Part shown: positions 35,942 to 45,872 of the stretch, in pieces
Layout of the letters: every line of letters begins with the position of its first letter
Position numbering within the stretch: position 1 is the first letter of the stretch
Assembly (NCBI RefSeq): GCF_001644015.1
Contig: NZ_LUUI01000044.1
Span: 48,267 to 112,266, forward strand
Direction of reading: 5' to 3'
DNA: 64,000 bases
DNA from: Methylomonas lenta
GTDB lineage: Bacteria > Pseudomonadota > Gammaproteobacteria > Methylococcales > Methylomonadaceae
The notes under the pieces: model-generated
Databases searched by the model: none
What the model saw: only the letters and a program-made list of their open reading frames with translations
What the model was told of the DNA's origin: nothing
Position numbers and translations under genes: made by a program

Positions 35942-37283
35942 GGACGACCCCGGCCTACAAAAACAGCTTAAATGGAGCCTGGATGACTATGAAATCATCC
36001 TGGCAGGCAACAAAGCAGAAGCGATTACTGCTCTCAGGCGACACATGCCCGCCGTTGTTACACTTGATCTCGGTCTACCGCCAGACCCAACCAATGCCAG
36101 CGAAGGACTTGCCACTCTGAAAGAAATACTCGAGTTAGCACCTGAAACTAAAGTCATAGTCGTCACGGGTAATGATGATCGCTGTAATGCCATTGAAGCG
36201 GTTGCCATGGGCGCATACGACTTTTACCAAAAACCGATTGATGCCGACGTGCTCAATATGATTATTGCCCGGGCTTTTCATTTACAAGCCCTAGAACAGG
36301 ATTTTCGCAAGCTCCAACAACAGCAAACATTTTCAACTGGCATCATCGCTACCAGTTCGCAGATGCTGACAGTGATGCGCATGATAGAGCGTATTGCGCC
36401 CACTCAAGCAACCACCCTGCTACTTGGAGAAAGCGGCACCGGCAAGGAATTACTTGCGAGAGCATTACATGAGAAAAGCTCACGAGCCAAAATGCCTTTC
36501 ATCGCTGTCAATTGTGCAGCCATCCCTGAGAGCTTGCTAGAAAGTGAATTATTTGGTTATGAAAAAGGCGCCTTCACTGGCGCCGTAGTCCAAACCAAAG
36601 GTAAAATTGAATACGCCGAAGGTGGGACTTTTTTCCTGGATGAAATTGGTGACTTACCTTTTGCACTCCAAGCCAAGTTACTTAGATTTATTCAGGAAAG
36701 AGTTATCGAGCGCATTGGTGGACGCAAAGAAATTGCAGTTGATGTACGTATAGTTTGCGCAACCCATCGTAACCTACAAGAATTAATAGCAGAAAATTTA
36801 TTCAGAGGCGATCTATACTTCCGTCTCAGCGAAATCACCATCGAGATACCGCCACTCCGCGAACGTGAAGGCGACATCATGGCCATTGGCAATACATTGC
36901 TAAAACGCTACTGCAAAGATAATCACTGTAAAGAAAAACGTTTCTCACCCGAGGCCGCTCAAGCCATTGAAAATTACGCCTGGCCAGGCAATGTCAGAGA
37001 AATGGAAAATAAATTGAAGCGAGCGGTTATTATGTCCGATAACGCATTAATCAGTTTGGAAGACCTGGAGATGTCGGCACAACCAGAAAATTCCATGCCA
37101 TTAAATTTAAAAGCGGTACGCGAATCGGCTGAGATTGCCGCCATCAAACGGGCACTGCATTACAGTGATTACAACGTGGCAGAAACCTCAAGACTTTTAG
37201 GCATAGCTCGCCCAACTCTATACAGCTTATTGGAAAAACATAATCTACAAGACCTAATTCGCAACCAACTTGATCAAGCGTAA
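35910..37283 (+). CDS. prsR: PEP-CTERM system sigma-54 response regulator PrsR
   Basis: A 457-residue NtrC-type activator. The receiver has the acidic pair EDD (11-13) and phosphorylation site Asp53 in TLDLGLP; the AAA+ domain has GESGTGKE, the sigma-54 contact loop GAFTGA and DEIGDLPFALQAKLLRFIQE; a Fis-type helix-turn-helix ends the protein (NVAETSRLLGIARPTLYSLL). All motifs look active. The start is the ATG at 35910, giving a 32-bp overlap with prsK; a longer frame from 35841 would run through the kinase. It should drive sigma-54 promoters of exopolysaccharide or PEP-CTERM genes, none of which I could locate in this window. Confidence 0.94.
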   Translation: MTPSNLLLIVEDDPGLQKQLKWSLDDYEIILAGNKAEAITALRRHMPAVVTLDLGLPPDPTNASEGLATLKEILELAPETKVIVVTGNDDRCNAIEAVAMGAYDFYQKPIDADVLNMIIARAFHLQALEQDFRKLQQQQTFSTGIIATSSQMLTVMRMIERIAPTQATTLLLGESGTGKELLARALHEKSSRAKMPFIAVNCAAIPESLLESELFGYEKGAFTGAVVQTKGKIEYAEGGTFFLDEIGDLPFALQAKLLRFIQERVIERIGGRKEIAVDVRIVCATHRNLQELIAENLFRGDLYFRLSEITIEIPPLREREGDIMAIGNTLLKRYCKDNHCKEKRFSPEAAQAIENYAWPGNVREMENKLKRAVIMSDNALISLEDLEMSAQPENSMPLNLKAVRESAEIAAIKRALHYSDYNVAETSRLLGIARPTLYSLLEKHNLQDLIRNQLDQA

Positions 37284-37309
37284 TTTAAGCAGTTGCCTGG
37301 ATTACCCCT

Positions 37310-38164
37310 TTAGGTTTTTTGCTCTACATCAAATTTCTTAAGTTCTTTGGCGGGCACTGGATGTGAGGTTTTTTGATAGTGTGAAAGAATTTGCTTCACA
37401 TAATTTTGTGTTTCACGGTATGGAGGGATGCCTTGATATTGCTCAACCGCACCTTCACCAGCATTATAAGCTGCCAGGACCAGATCTACCTTACCGTCGA
37501 AATGGCGCAACAACCAATGCAGATAGGCCGTTCCACCTTTAATATTTTGAATCGGGTCCCAGCTATTTATTACGCCAAATCGAGCAGCCGTTTCTGGAAT
37601 CAATTGCATCAAACCTTGCGCATTCTTATTAGATTCAGCATTAATGTTAAAAGCCGATTCAGCACTAATCACTGCCATTACCAATTCAGGGTCGATACCG
37701 TAATGTGGCGCAATCTGATTCACCCAGCCTTCAACCACCTTCCTGTTTGGATTTTGAACTGCAACTAACTTTAACTCAGGCACTGGCTTGGCTTGCTTAC
37801 AAGTTGCATCTTCAAGTGGCGAAACATTTGTAAATCTATCCAGCATTTTTTGCGCATGCTTATCGCCTGCATCAGCAGCTTGTTTGAACCATCGTACGGC
37901 TAGAGACAAATTACGTGGCATACCGCGACCATTAAAATACATAAACCCCATGTTATAAGCGGATTCCCGGTCGCCCTTTAATGCCTCTTGGCAATACAAC
38001 AAAAAAGCCTGCTGAAAATCTTGCTTGATCCCATCGCGTCCATGTTCGTAATTGGCAGCCAATTTACGCACAGTATCCGGCGTCTCAGTCATACCTCCAG
38101 CCCAAACCAATTGAGCAAAGATACTCAGCAAAAATGCGCACATCAATTGTTTTATATGAATCAT
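37310..38164 (-). CDS. Lytic transglycosylase with Sel1-like repeats
   Basis: A 284-residue exported protein. A signal peptide (LMCAFLLSIFAQLVWAGG) is followed by Sel1-like repeats (about 30-110: AYNMGFMYFNGRGMPRNLS) and an SLT domain with the catalytic Glu in ISAESAF, then NAQGLMQLIPETAARFGV and AAYNAGEGAVEQY. It cleaves peptidoglycan, probably to open space for the export machinery. It lies tail to tail with prsR (27 bp apart) and has about 175 bp of non-coding DNA upstream. SLT enzymes of this layout recur in exosortase-A clusters. Confidence 0.93.
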   Translation of the reverse strand: MIHIKQLMCAFLLSIFAQLVWAGGMTETPDTVRKLAANYEHGRDGIKQDFQQAFLLYCQEALKGDRESAYNMGFMYFNGRGMPRNLSLAVRWFKQAADAGDKHAQKMLDRFTNVSPLEDATCKQAKPVPELKLVAVQNPNRKVVEGWVNQIAPHYGIDPELVMAVISAESAFNINAESNKNAQGLMQLIPETAARFGVINSWDPIQNIKGGTAYLHWLLRHFDGKVDLVLAAYNAGEGAVEQYQGIPPYRETQNYVKQILSHYQKTSHPVPAKELKKFDVEQKT

Positions 38165-38340
38165 AAGGTCTCGACTATGGTTTCTGCGCTAAATTTACAA
38201 AAAAAACCAGCACACTAAGCAAGTTAATCACAGATGCCCCATTAGAAAACAGATAATCACAAAAGGGCATTGCACGAAAGGACATATTGGCGCGCAAAAT
38301 ACCGTACTAGCATGAAATGGGATGGACTGAGTTGCTATCT

Positions 38341-39840
38341 TTACATACAACAAGCCTGAGCAACCTTGATCAATCTATTTCTGGCTTCATCATAATTACC
38401 ATGCGGCGTCTGAGTGTACAAAACAATCATTAACTCCGGAGAAGCATCACCTGTCAATCGCTTAAGCAATTGCAACCATTTCGCATAATAGGGATTCGAA
38501 GTATTCGTTTTTCCCACCCGGTACCACCGCAAAACAAACAAGTCACGTTGTGTGCTATTCAAAACCGATTCGTCAATCATAACGGGGCCACTCTCTGGCC
38601 AAGTCAATGCTGCTTTTTCATTACGCACTATCCGCCAAACTGGATCTTTTTGTCGCGCTAAATAATTTTGTGAGTTAATTAACTCACCACCCTGCGATTC
38701 ATCACCAAAATTCACAAAATACATGGCAACAGGCTGTACCTCATCATCAAGGTAATACCTAAGATCAGCCATAACTCCTTTAAATTGAGGCTCCCATCCC
38801 CAATCTGGTGATTTGAGCTCTGAATTAAGCGACCCTTTTATCAAACCTGAAGGTATCTCAGCTTTCACCATTTGCTTAGCATGTAATTCTTTGGCAGTAA
38901 CAGGCCAAATCCCCATGCAAATCAAAACAACTAACATGACAAGTAAAGCATTATGCTGACTAGCATCAACAGCCTCACCTTCGGACATTGAATGCGGAAT
39001 ATTGGCATCTGGATGATCCTGCCAAAATGAACCCACATAAAACATTAACAGCATCACCAGACCAAAAAACACCCAACCATAGATAATGTGGTCAACACCA
39101 GTTGCCAGCTTCATACTACTTAAATGACCTATCATCACAATCATATAGGCACGCAAACCATTCGCCAAAATCGGCGTCAGAAATGCAGCCAGCATAAAAA
39201 TCGCACGTTTTTTATAGCTAGTATAATTTAGGTACGCATACACGGTACCTAATGTGAATGAAGCAATCACATACCGCAACCCGCTGCAACCTTCAACGAC
39301 TGACCAATTCCCTGATGTCAAGGTAAAAAAAGTGCCTTCACGATAAACACTAATGCCTGTCAACCGCAACATGCCAACCACAAAATCTGCAGTAAAGTCC
39401 ATTAGCCAAGGGATAAATTCCTCACCAAATGGCACCATTAAAAATAAAAACAATAACGGAAATAACATTTGTGATGCAGTGCGATTGCCTAAAACCGCCC
39501 AAATACCGCCAACCAAAATCCCTACTACCGCCCATTGTCTTATAACCAGAACGGACACCAAATCTGCAACCAGCCACAAAAACCCACATCCGAGCACAAA
39601 AAACACAGCCAACCAACTGAAAGAGGGTCTTAAATCTCTATAATTCGCTCTTCTCAACCAAATCAGCCACAAACTAATAGGAACAACCAGATAGCCGTGA
39701 GCAAAGGTTTCAGATCGCTCCCAGATAGAAACAATGGACGTCCAGGTAGGATAAAAAGCTATAATCGAACCTAAAGAAACCACAAACAAAGCCATTAATG
39801 GCTTTTGCCAGTGGCGGGGTAAATTCACGCTGTTTAGCAT
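38341..39840 (-). CDS. xrtA: Exosortase A fused to EpsI
   Basis: A 499-residue membrane protein. The N-terminal 300 residues are exosortase A (EpsH): multiple helices, [18 protein letters not shown], the catalytic Cys185 in EGCSGLRYV, Arg230 in ANGLRAYMI and His251 in [11 protein letters not shown]. From about residue 310 the sequence changes to an EpsI (DUF3485) domain. It cleaves PEP-CTERM proteins and probably joins them to an envelope anchor. AGGAGG 4 bases before the ATG at 39840 is the strongest RBS in the window; a longer frame from 39900 is not needed. EpsI is often separate, and here it is fused to the exosortase. Confidence 0.94.
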   Translation of the reverse strand: MLNSVNLPRHWQKPLMALFVVSLGSIIAFYPTWTSIVSIWERSETFAHGYLVVPISLWLIWLRRANYRDLRPSFSWLAVFFVLGCGFLWLVADLVSVLVIRQWAVVGILVGGIWAVLGNRTASQMLFPLLFLFLMVPFGEEFIPWLMDFTADFVVGMLRLTGISVYREGTFFTLTSGNWSVVEGCSGLRYVIASFTLGTVYAYLNYTSYKKRAIFMLAAFLTPILANGLRAYMIVMIGHLSSMKLATGVDHIIYGWVFFGLVMLLMFYVGSFWQDHPDANIPHSMSEGEAVDASQHNALLVMLVVLICMGIWPVTAKELHAKQMVKAEIPSGLIKGSLNSELKSPDWGWEPQFKGVMADLRYYLDDEVQPVAMYFVNFGDESQGGELINSQNYLARQKDPVWRIVRNEKAALTWPESGPVMIDESVLNSTQRDLFVLRWYRVGKTNTSNPYYAKWLQLLKRLTGDASPELMIVLYTQTPHGNYDEARNRLIKVAQACCM

Positions 39841-39855
39841 TAATCCTCCTCGAAA

Positions 39856-39875
39856 CAATGTAAACCATTGTAAAC
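39856..39875. promoter_or_regulatory. 10-bp tandem near-repeat upstream of xrtA
   Basis: CAATGTAAAC (39856-39865) is followed directly by CATTGTAAAC (39866-39875), nine of ten bases identical and one helical turn apart. They lie just upstream of the xrtA RBS in the 87-bp gap between two divergent genes. This may be a regulator binding site. No consensus is known to me. Confidence 0.3.
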
Positions 39876-39927
39876 TTGATTCATGAAATTCATATAACAA
39901 CCTTAACTATTACCTTCTGGATCAACT

Positions 39928-40881
39928 ATGAAAATCAGCGCCGTAATTCCCGCCTATAACAGCGCAAAGTTCATCGCAGCAGCCGTAAACAGCATCAATG
40001 CTCAAACCACGCCAATTTATGAAATCATCATCATAGACGACGGCTCAACAGACAATACCGAACAAATCGTAGCAAAATTGTCTGGTAACATTAGCTATTA
40101 CAAGCAACCTAATCAAGGTCCCTCTGCTGCGCGCAATAAAGGAATAGAAATAGCCACAGGCGACTGGATTGCGCTTTTGGATGCCGACGACCAATGGACG
40201 GCAAATAAAACCATGCTTCAACTTCAAGCACTAAAAGCAAACCCTACATTGCATTTCATTTTTGGTGACGAGGCAGAAATTGATACTGAAGAAAACGTCA
40301 TTACACCATCAAGCCTTGACAAACATTACCTTTTAACTGAATTAAAAAAAAATTCCGGTGAACCCATACTCAACGCTTTGGCGGCCTTGGTAAAAAAGAA
40401 CTTTGTCCCCACCAGTTCCGCATTATTCAAACGCAGCACCGCGTTAGAAGCAGGATCATTCAATTCAGCCATTCGTTTTGGCGAAGATCTGGAGTTATGG
40501 GCCAAAATTGTCGCGCATTATCCGGCCACTTGTGTACCAGATGCATTAATCCTTCGCAGGAAACACAATGACAGCGCGACAACAGCAACCGAGCGTATGC
40601 TATCCCAACTACCCATGGTTATGTCTTCAATTCGCCAGCATACAAAATCGCAGCTAATCTCACAAAATATTGACCCTAACAAAATGGTTGCCGACGCCTA
40701 TTGGACACTAGGTTATTGGTACTTTGTAGCCGGTGACAAATTGAATGCGCGGCAGGCATTTTTGCAAAGCTTAAAAGAGAAATTAGACACCCGGTCATTG
40801 TTATATTATTTAACCTGTCTATTGCCGCAAGCATGGATAGCACTTATCAGACAGATAAGACAAAAATTCACAAACTACTAA
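39928..40881 (+). CDS. GT2 family glycosyltransferase
   Basis: A 317-residue GT-A enzyme, first gene of the accessory sugar island. It has AVIPAYNSAKFIAAAVNSIN, IIIIDDGSTDNTEQIV, GPSAARNKGIEIATGDWIAL and the donor-binding LDADDQW; the acidic FGEDLELWAKI motif follows. No transmembrane segment is obvious. Shares an 87-bp divergent gap with xrtA. Sugar specificity is unknown. Confidence 0.92.
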   Translation: MKISAVIPAYNSAKFIAAAVNSINAQTTPIYEIIIIDDGSTDNTEQIVAKLSGNISYYKQPNQGPSAARNKGIEIATGDWIALLDADDQWTANKTMLQLQALKANPTLHFIFGDEAEIDTEENVITPSSLDKHYLLTELKKNSGEPILNALAALVKKNFVPTSSALFKRSTALEAGSFNSAIRFGEDLELWAKIVAHYPATCVPDALILRRKHNDSATTATERMLSQLPMVMSSIRQHTKSQLISQNIDPNKMVADAYWTLGYWYFVAGDKLNARQAFLQSLKEKLDTRSLLYYLTCLLPQAWIALIRQIRQKFTNY

Positions 40882-40928
40882 ACTTATGAGATTATCTTTT
40901 ACACATTTATAAAAAACTGTAATCCTTA

Positions 40929-42176
40929 ATGGCACCAAAAGACCAACCCAAACATATTCTCTATGTTGAAAACGGCATAGGTTACGGCGGCGCAATCATC
41001 TGTCTCCGCCATCTGGTCAGAAATCTGGATAGAAGCAAATACCTTCCCATGGTCGTTACTGGTCGTACAGGCCCGCAATATAGGGAAATTGCCGAAGAAG
41101 CACTCTGGAAGCACATTCCAGATCGCTTGATTGACATCGTCAGCCTACAAAGAATTCTAGCTGCGCAAACCTGGCCTGACAAATTGCCCGGCATACGCTT
41201 CCTAACTCAGCAACTACTGGCTAGATTAGATGACTTAATCAATTTCCTACCTTTTTTCATTCGCTTGCTATGGACTGCATGGCGCTTTAAAGCCGATTTA
41301 ATCCACGCCAACAACGAACCACTCTGCAACCGTGCAGCCCTGCTTGTAGCAAAATGTCTAAGCATTCCAAGCATTTGCCATGTTCGGGGCGACCAAAATG
41401 GCTCACACTCGATGCGTTGGGCATATTCCTTACCCGATCATTTCATCTCGGTATCCAACTGGGTGGCTAACAGCGTTCATAAGAAACTGGATATCCCAAA
41501 CGAAAAAATCAGCGTAATTTATGATGGTATCGAATTAGAAAAACTCGACATTAATGCCGACGGTAACAGTTTCAGAAAACAGTTCGAAATTCCACAAGAG
41601 GCATTTGTCGTTGGCTTAGTCGGCCTTTTGATCCCTTGGAAAGGACAAGAGCTATATCTGGATGCTGCAGGTTTAATAAAGGATAAAATCCCAAACCTTA
41701 AGATGATGATCATTGGCGGCACACCAGAAGATTGCATAGACTACGAAAACGAACTAAAACAACGTGTTATAGAAGATAAATTACAAGCAATAATTAAATT
41801 TACCGGGCACATAGACAACATGCAACAAGTTTATGCTGGACTTAATATTGTTGTTTCGGCATCAACCAGCCCGGAACCGTTAGGCACTGTCGTCATTGAA
41901 GCCATGGCCATGGGAAGAGTTTTGCTTGGTCCAAACCATGGAGGGGCAAGTGAAATGATAACTAGTGGTGAGACGGGCTTACTATTTAATCCAGGAGAGG
42001 CTGATTCCCTGGCTGAATCGATAATACAACTCTACCAGTCGGAACGCACAAGACAACATTTGGGACAAGCGGCACGGGCAAACGCTTTAAAAGCGTTCTC
42101 AATAAAAAAACACACACAAGCCGTAGAAGGCATTTACTCAAATTTATTATCTAAAAAGCCATGTTCTATCAATTAA
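40929..42176 (+). CDS. GT4 family glycosyltransferase
   Basis: A 415-residue GT-B enzyme. The N-terminal YVENGIGYGGAIICLRHLVR and VRGDQNG are followed by VIYDGIELEKLD and the donor site PEPLGTVVIEAMAMGRVLL, then NHGGASEMI. Its end overlaps the next gene by 16 bp. There is no clear RBS. It likely adds a sugar to the polymer repeat. Confidence 0.9.
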   Translation: MAPKDQPKHILYVENGIGYGGAIICLRHLVRNLDRSKYLPMVVTGRTGPQYREIAEEALWKHIPDRLIDIVSLQRILAAQTWPDKLPGIRFLTQQLLARLDDLINFLPFFIRLLWTAWRFKADLIHANNEPLCNRAALLVAKCLSIPSICHVRGDQNGSHSMRWAYSLPDHFISVSNWVANSVHKKLDIPNEKISVIYDGIELEKLDINADGNSFRKQFEIPQEAFVVGLVGLLIPWKGQELYLDAAGLIKDKIPNLKMMIIGGTPEDCIDYENELKQRVIEDKLQAIIKFTGHIDNMQQVYAGLNIVVSASTSPEPLGTVVIEAMAMGRVLLGPNHGGASEMITSGETGLLFNPGEADSLAESIIQLYQSERTRQHLGQAARANALKAFSIKKHTQAVEGIYSNLLSKKPCSIN

Positions 42177-43066
42177 AAGATAAGATAAGCCGCTTTAAAT
42201 TTTTACTAGCCTGTAAAAGAATATACAAAACGCCACCTGTTATAGCCCAGACAGAGAAACCAGTTGCCGTATTAACACAGTTACAACATAAAGACGTATT
42301 GTTATTTTTAATTGCCATCAAATCATTTACAAAAAATGTAGCTATAAACAAAGTTATCATCATAAATGACGGCAGCCTCACATCCAACGACTTAAATACA
42401 CTAAAAACACATATACCTATCTGTGAAATACACGAAGCTAAAGAATTTGTTGACGACAACTGCCCAATGGGCGGTTGCTGGGAGCGACTCCTTGCAATAG
42501 CGCATTTTGTTCAAGATTACTATGTAATTCAACTAGACAGTGACACACTAACCATTTCAGACATCCCGGAAATCAACCACAATATTGACTCACAAACTGG
42601 TTTTGTTATCGGCACATGGGATAATCAAACAATAGAATCAATGAGTATTTGTTCGAAACGAGTAAATCAAAATGTACTCATTGATTCAGACAGCCATGTA
42701 CAAATGCTTGCTGAGGCCAATTTTGATAAACTCGCCAATATAGAAAATTTAAATTATGTGCGAGGGTGCGCTGGCTTTACTGGTTTCCCTCAAAAATCTT
42801 TTGATAAAGATTTTGTCGTTGAACTTTCTCAAGCAATCGAAAATATCATAGGCAAAAAATGGTACCGCTGGGGAAGCGAACAAGTGATGTCCAACATAGT
42901 GATTGCAAATATTAATAAAAATATGGTACTTCCCCACCCAAAATATTGCGACTGTACAAAAATAGAAACACAAACAACAAGTTTTATCCATTTTATTGGT
43001 GAGTGTAGATTTAAATCAAACACTTACCAAGAACTAGCTAAAGAAATTATAGACAGTCTAAAATGA
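42161..43066 (+). CDS. Putative GT-A-fold protein of unknown specificity
   Basis: A 301-residue protein without a firmly recognised family. The N-terminal part KPVAVLTQLQHKDVLLFLIA and KVIIINDGSL, then YVIQLDSDT with a DxD-type motif, suggest a glycosyltransferase GT-A fold. A Cys-containing block DDNCPMGGCWERLL precedes it, and the C-terminal half has KKWYRWGSEQVMSNIV. It overlaps both neighbours by a few bases, so it is translated with them. Could be a glycosyltransferase or a sugar-modifying enzyme. Confidence 0.7.
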   Translation: MFYQLKDKISRFKFLLACKRIYKTPPVIAQTEKPVAVLTQLQHKDVLLFLIAIKSFTKNVAINKVIIINDGSLTSNDLNTLKTHIPICEIHEAKEFVDDNCPMGGCWERLLAIAHFVQDYYVIQLDSDTLTISDIPEINHNIDSQTGFVIGTWDNQTIESMSICSKRVNQNVLIDSDSHVQMLAEANFDKLANIENLNYVRGCAGFTGFPQKSFDKDFVVELSQAIENIIGKKWYRWGSEQVMSNIVIANINKNMVLPHPKYCDCTKIETQTTSFIHFIGECRFKSNTYQELAKEIIDSLK

Positions 43067-43683
43067 ATATTAATCGCAAACTTATTTATTTAATATTTAT
43101 AAAATTAATTTTACTTGCAAAACCAGTGCTGGCATTAGAACCGTGGGAATCTGCTTTAGCGAGAGGTGTAGATCCCACTATGGCGGCCCTGTCCGTACCG
43201 CCGTTTTGTCAGGGAAATTCGGGTATTATTTACATTGACAACAAATATAAAAACGTAGATTGGAAGCAAAAGTTTGGTGGAGATTTTACCTATATAAACC
43301 ATTATTGCAATGGCAAGCCTAGAACAGCCATTTGCTATCAATATCCAGAAAAGGAAATGAAAGCATGCTTAACGCATCAACTAGAAGGAACATCATATGC
43401 CATCACTCATTCATCCGATCCAAACTACGCCTTACTTCCTTTTCTTTATAGCGAAAGGGGAAAACTTCAAACTGATATCGGCAACTATAATGATGCTATA
43501 TCAGACTTTCAAACCGCCATTAACAAAAACAAAAAGTTTATGCCCTCTTATATTGGCCTAGCAGACGCATACATAAAATTAAAGAAATTCGATGATGCCG
43601 AAAAAGTCATTAAACTGGGTCTAGAACAAAATCCCAACCATAAAAGCTTATTAAAAAAACTTAAAAAACTTAAAACTAAATAG
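43063..43683 (+). CDS. Exported TPR-containing protein
   Basis: A 206-residue protein with an N-terminal signal peptide (YLIFIKLILLAKPVLA). The middle part has four Cys in a short stretch (PPFCQGN, NHYCNGK, AICYQY, KACLTH), and two TPR-like units close the protein (ERGKLQTDIGNYNDAISDF, GLADAYIKLKKFDDAEKV). Its start overlaps the previous stop as ATGA. A periplasmic role in polysaccharide assembly is possible but not shown. No known family. Confidence 0.75.
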   Translation: MNINRKLIYLIFIKLILLAKPVLALEPWESALARGVDPTMAALSVPPFCQGNSGIIYIDNKYKNVDWKQKFGGDFTYINHYCNGKPRTAICYQYPEKEMKACLTHQLEGTSYAITHSSDPNYALLPFLYSERGKLQTDIGNYNDAISDFQTAINKNKKFMPSYIGLADAYIKLKKFDDAEKVIKLGLEQNPNHKSLLKKLKKLKTK

Positions 43684-43739
43684 CTATTAATGCATAAAAT
43701 AATGCCTCAAAACAATCGACATATAGCTGACATAACATT

Positions 43740-44558
43740 ATGCTAAAAATAATTAATAATCTTTATAGCTATCGGGAACTAATCGTTGCGCTTACCTGGA
43801 AAAACATAGTCGTCCGGTATAAACAAGCCTATCTCGGCATTCTATGGGCAGTTTTGAAACCTGTGCTGTTGATGCTGGTTTTTACCGTCGTAAAGAGCTT
43901 TGTTGGTATCGAAACTGATGGACTGCCATACCCCCTGATTACTTTTGCCGCATTAATTCCCTGGGTATTCTTTCAAGAATCCGTGTCGGAGGGCGTAAAC
44001 AGTATCACCTCAAATGCCCCACTAATTAAAAAAATCTACTTCCCACGCGAAGTTTTCCCGCTCACCGCTATGGTAACCAAATTGGTAGAATTAACTATCA
44101 GCTTTATCATTTTGATGGCAATGATGATTTATTACCAAATACTACCCAGCATATACACCCTGTGGATACCGGCATTTATTCTTTACACCATGATTGTCGC
44201 CCTCACCATTAGCTTCTTTGGCGCTGCAATGAATGTTTACTACCGCGATATAGGACAAGCCATCCCTATCGCATTGTCACTTTTAATGTATGGCTCTCCG
44301 GTGATATACCCGCTTAGCCTAGTGCAGAAAAAACTCCTGGTTGAACAAGCTGCGGGCGTTTGGTCGGAAAAACTATATACACTCTATACCCTCAACCCAT
44401 TGGTAGGCATCATCGATGGTTTTCAGCGCGTGTTAATCAAAGGTGTTTCGCCGGATTTTGACGCCCTGTACCCTGGCCTGATTTTGACACTCACCATTCT
44501 ACCCATTAGCTACTGGTATTTTAAGCGCGCTGAGAGCTGGTTTGCCGACGTAATCTGA
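43740..44558 (+). CDS. wzm: ABC-2 polysaccharide export permease
   Basis: A 272-residue inner-membrane protein with six hydrophobic helices. The opening REL IVALTWKNIVVRYKQAYLG and AVLKPVLLMLVFTVV, and later YYRDIGQAIPIALSLLMYGS, are typical of Wzm-type permeases of O-antigen and capsule exporters. The ATPase gene follows after 53 bp. The pair moves a lipid-linked polysaccharide across the inner membrane. Confidence 0.93.
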   Translation: MLKIINNLYSYRELIVALTWKNIVVRYKQAYLGILWAVLKPVLLMLVFTVVKSFVGIETDGLPYPLITFAALIPWVFFQESVSEGVNSITSNAPLIKKIYFPREVFPLTAMVTKLVELTISFIILMAMMIYYQILPSIYTLWIPAFILYTMIVALTISFFGAAMNVYYRDIGQAIPIALSLLMYGSPVIYPLSLVQKKLLVEQAAGVWSEKLYTLYTLNPLVGIIDGFQRVLIKGVSPDFDALYPGLILTLTILPISYWYFKRAESWFADVI

Positions 44559-44611
44559 GCAGACACAAACTCTACACAACTCAATATTGACGAATTACAT
44601 AAAGCAATCTC

Positions 44612-45868
44612 ATGGCAATTATAGAAGTCAACCATCTCACTAAGGAATACCAACTAGGTCACCTGACCAGCCTAAAGGAAACCGCCTTAAACACTCTAAG
44701 AAGACTCACCTTTCGACCCACACGAGAAAGAGAAAAATTCAAAGCGCTGGACGATGTCAACTTTCACATTGAAGAAGGCGAGGTGATCGGTATCATAGGT
44801 CATAACGGTGCCGGCAAAAGCACCCTGCTAAAACACCTGGCCAATATCTCCAAACCCACCAAAGGTGAAGTTATTGTTCGCGGCAGCGTAGCACCATTAA
44901 TTGAAGTCGGTGCAGGCGTCAATCCTGAACTCACAGGTAGAGAAAATATTTTCTTAAATGGCGCCATACTCGGCATTCCTAAAAGAATTATTAAGCAAAA
45001 ACTGGATGAAATTATCGAATTTTCCGAACTGGAACAGTTTATTGATACTCCGGTCAAGCGCTACAGCTCAGGGATGACCGTAAAATTGGGTTTTTCCATT
45101 GCCACCAGCATGGAGGCGGATATATTGATTGTAGATGAGGTATTGGCGGTTGGGGATTTAGCTTTCCAACGCAAATGCTTTGACCGAATGGAAGAATTAA
45201 TAAAGAGACAAGGTAAAACAGTACTTTTAGTTAGCCATAACATACGGCAAATTCAACGCCTGTGCAACCGAGTAATCTTGCTAGATCATGGGAAAATTGG
45301 CATGGAAGGCGACCCTAAAAGAGTTTGCGACAACTTCTATGAACAAAACGACATAAAAATAAAAAACAACATTGACCAGACCCAGACACGCACTATAGGT
45401 AGTGGTGAAATTGAACTTGTCGGACTATATTTTCTTGATACTTCAGACCAGAAAGTGGAAAACCTGACATATAATCAAAATTGTTCTATCCATTTTAAAA
45501 TCCGTGTACTTGAAAAATTAGATGAAGTAACTTTTGGCTTCGGCTTTCATACCACAGACTTTCTATACTTAACTACCCACAATAGTGAAGAACAACTTAA
45601 AATCAACAACCTCCCGCCTGGTGAACATGTGATTAGCTGCAAAATCAAAAAATTACCACTCATGCCCGGAATTTATACAATCCGATTTGGCATAACTTCC
45701 GGCCAAGCAGCAAGAACGGTTTATTATGGTGAAAGCCTAAAACATTTTCAGATAGTTGGCAGTGTACCAATAACTATACGCGATGGATTCTTCGCATTGG
45801 ACGCCCTCTGGATCCAAGAAAATAATAAAGTCACAGATGCAAAAGTAAATTCTACAGTACAGGCCTAA
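44612..45868 (+). CDS. wzt: Polysaccharide ABC exporter ATPase with C-terminal substrate domain
   Basis: A 418-residue ATPase. It has Walker A GHNGAGKST, the signature YSSGM and Walker B DILIVDEVLAVGD, then the H-loop in LLVSHN. After about residue 250 comes an extra beta-rich domain of about 160 residues as in Wzt, which recognises a modified chain end. This implies that the polymer carries a terminal mark that stops elongation. It ends 4 bp before the methyltransferase gene, which could make that mark. Confidence 0.93.
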   Translation: MAIIEVNHLTKEYQLGHLTSLKETALNTLRRLTFRPTREREKFKALDDVNFHIEEGEVIGIIGHNGAGKSTLLKHLANISKPTKGEVIVRGSVAPLIEVGAGVNPELTGRENIFLNGAILGIPKRIIKQKLDEIIEFSELEQFIDTPVKRYSSGMTVKLGFSIATSMEADILIVDEVLAVGDLAFQRKCFDRMEELIKRQGKTVLLVSHNIRQIQRLCNRVILLDHGKIGMEGDPKRVCDNFYEQNDIKIKNNIDQTQTRTIGSGEIELVGLYFLDTSDQKVENLTYNQNCSIHFKIRVLEKLDEVTFGFGFHTTDFLYLTTHNSEEQLKINNLPPGEHVISCKIKKLPLMPGIYTIRFGITSGQAARTVYYGESLKHFQIVGSVPITIRDGFFALDALWIQENNKVTDAKVNSTVQA

Positions 45869-45872
45869 CCTT

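Noticed and set aside
37284-37309. T-run (TTTTTT) between prsR and the SLT gene as a terminator
   Set aside because: The only hairpin that could precede it has a 3-bp stem, so a terminator is not supported.
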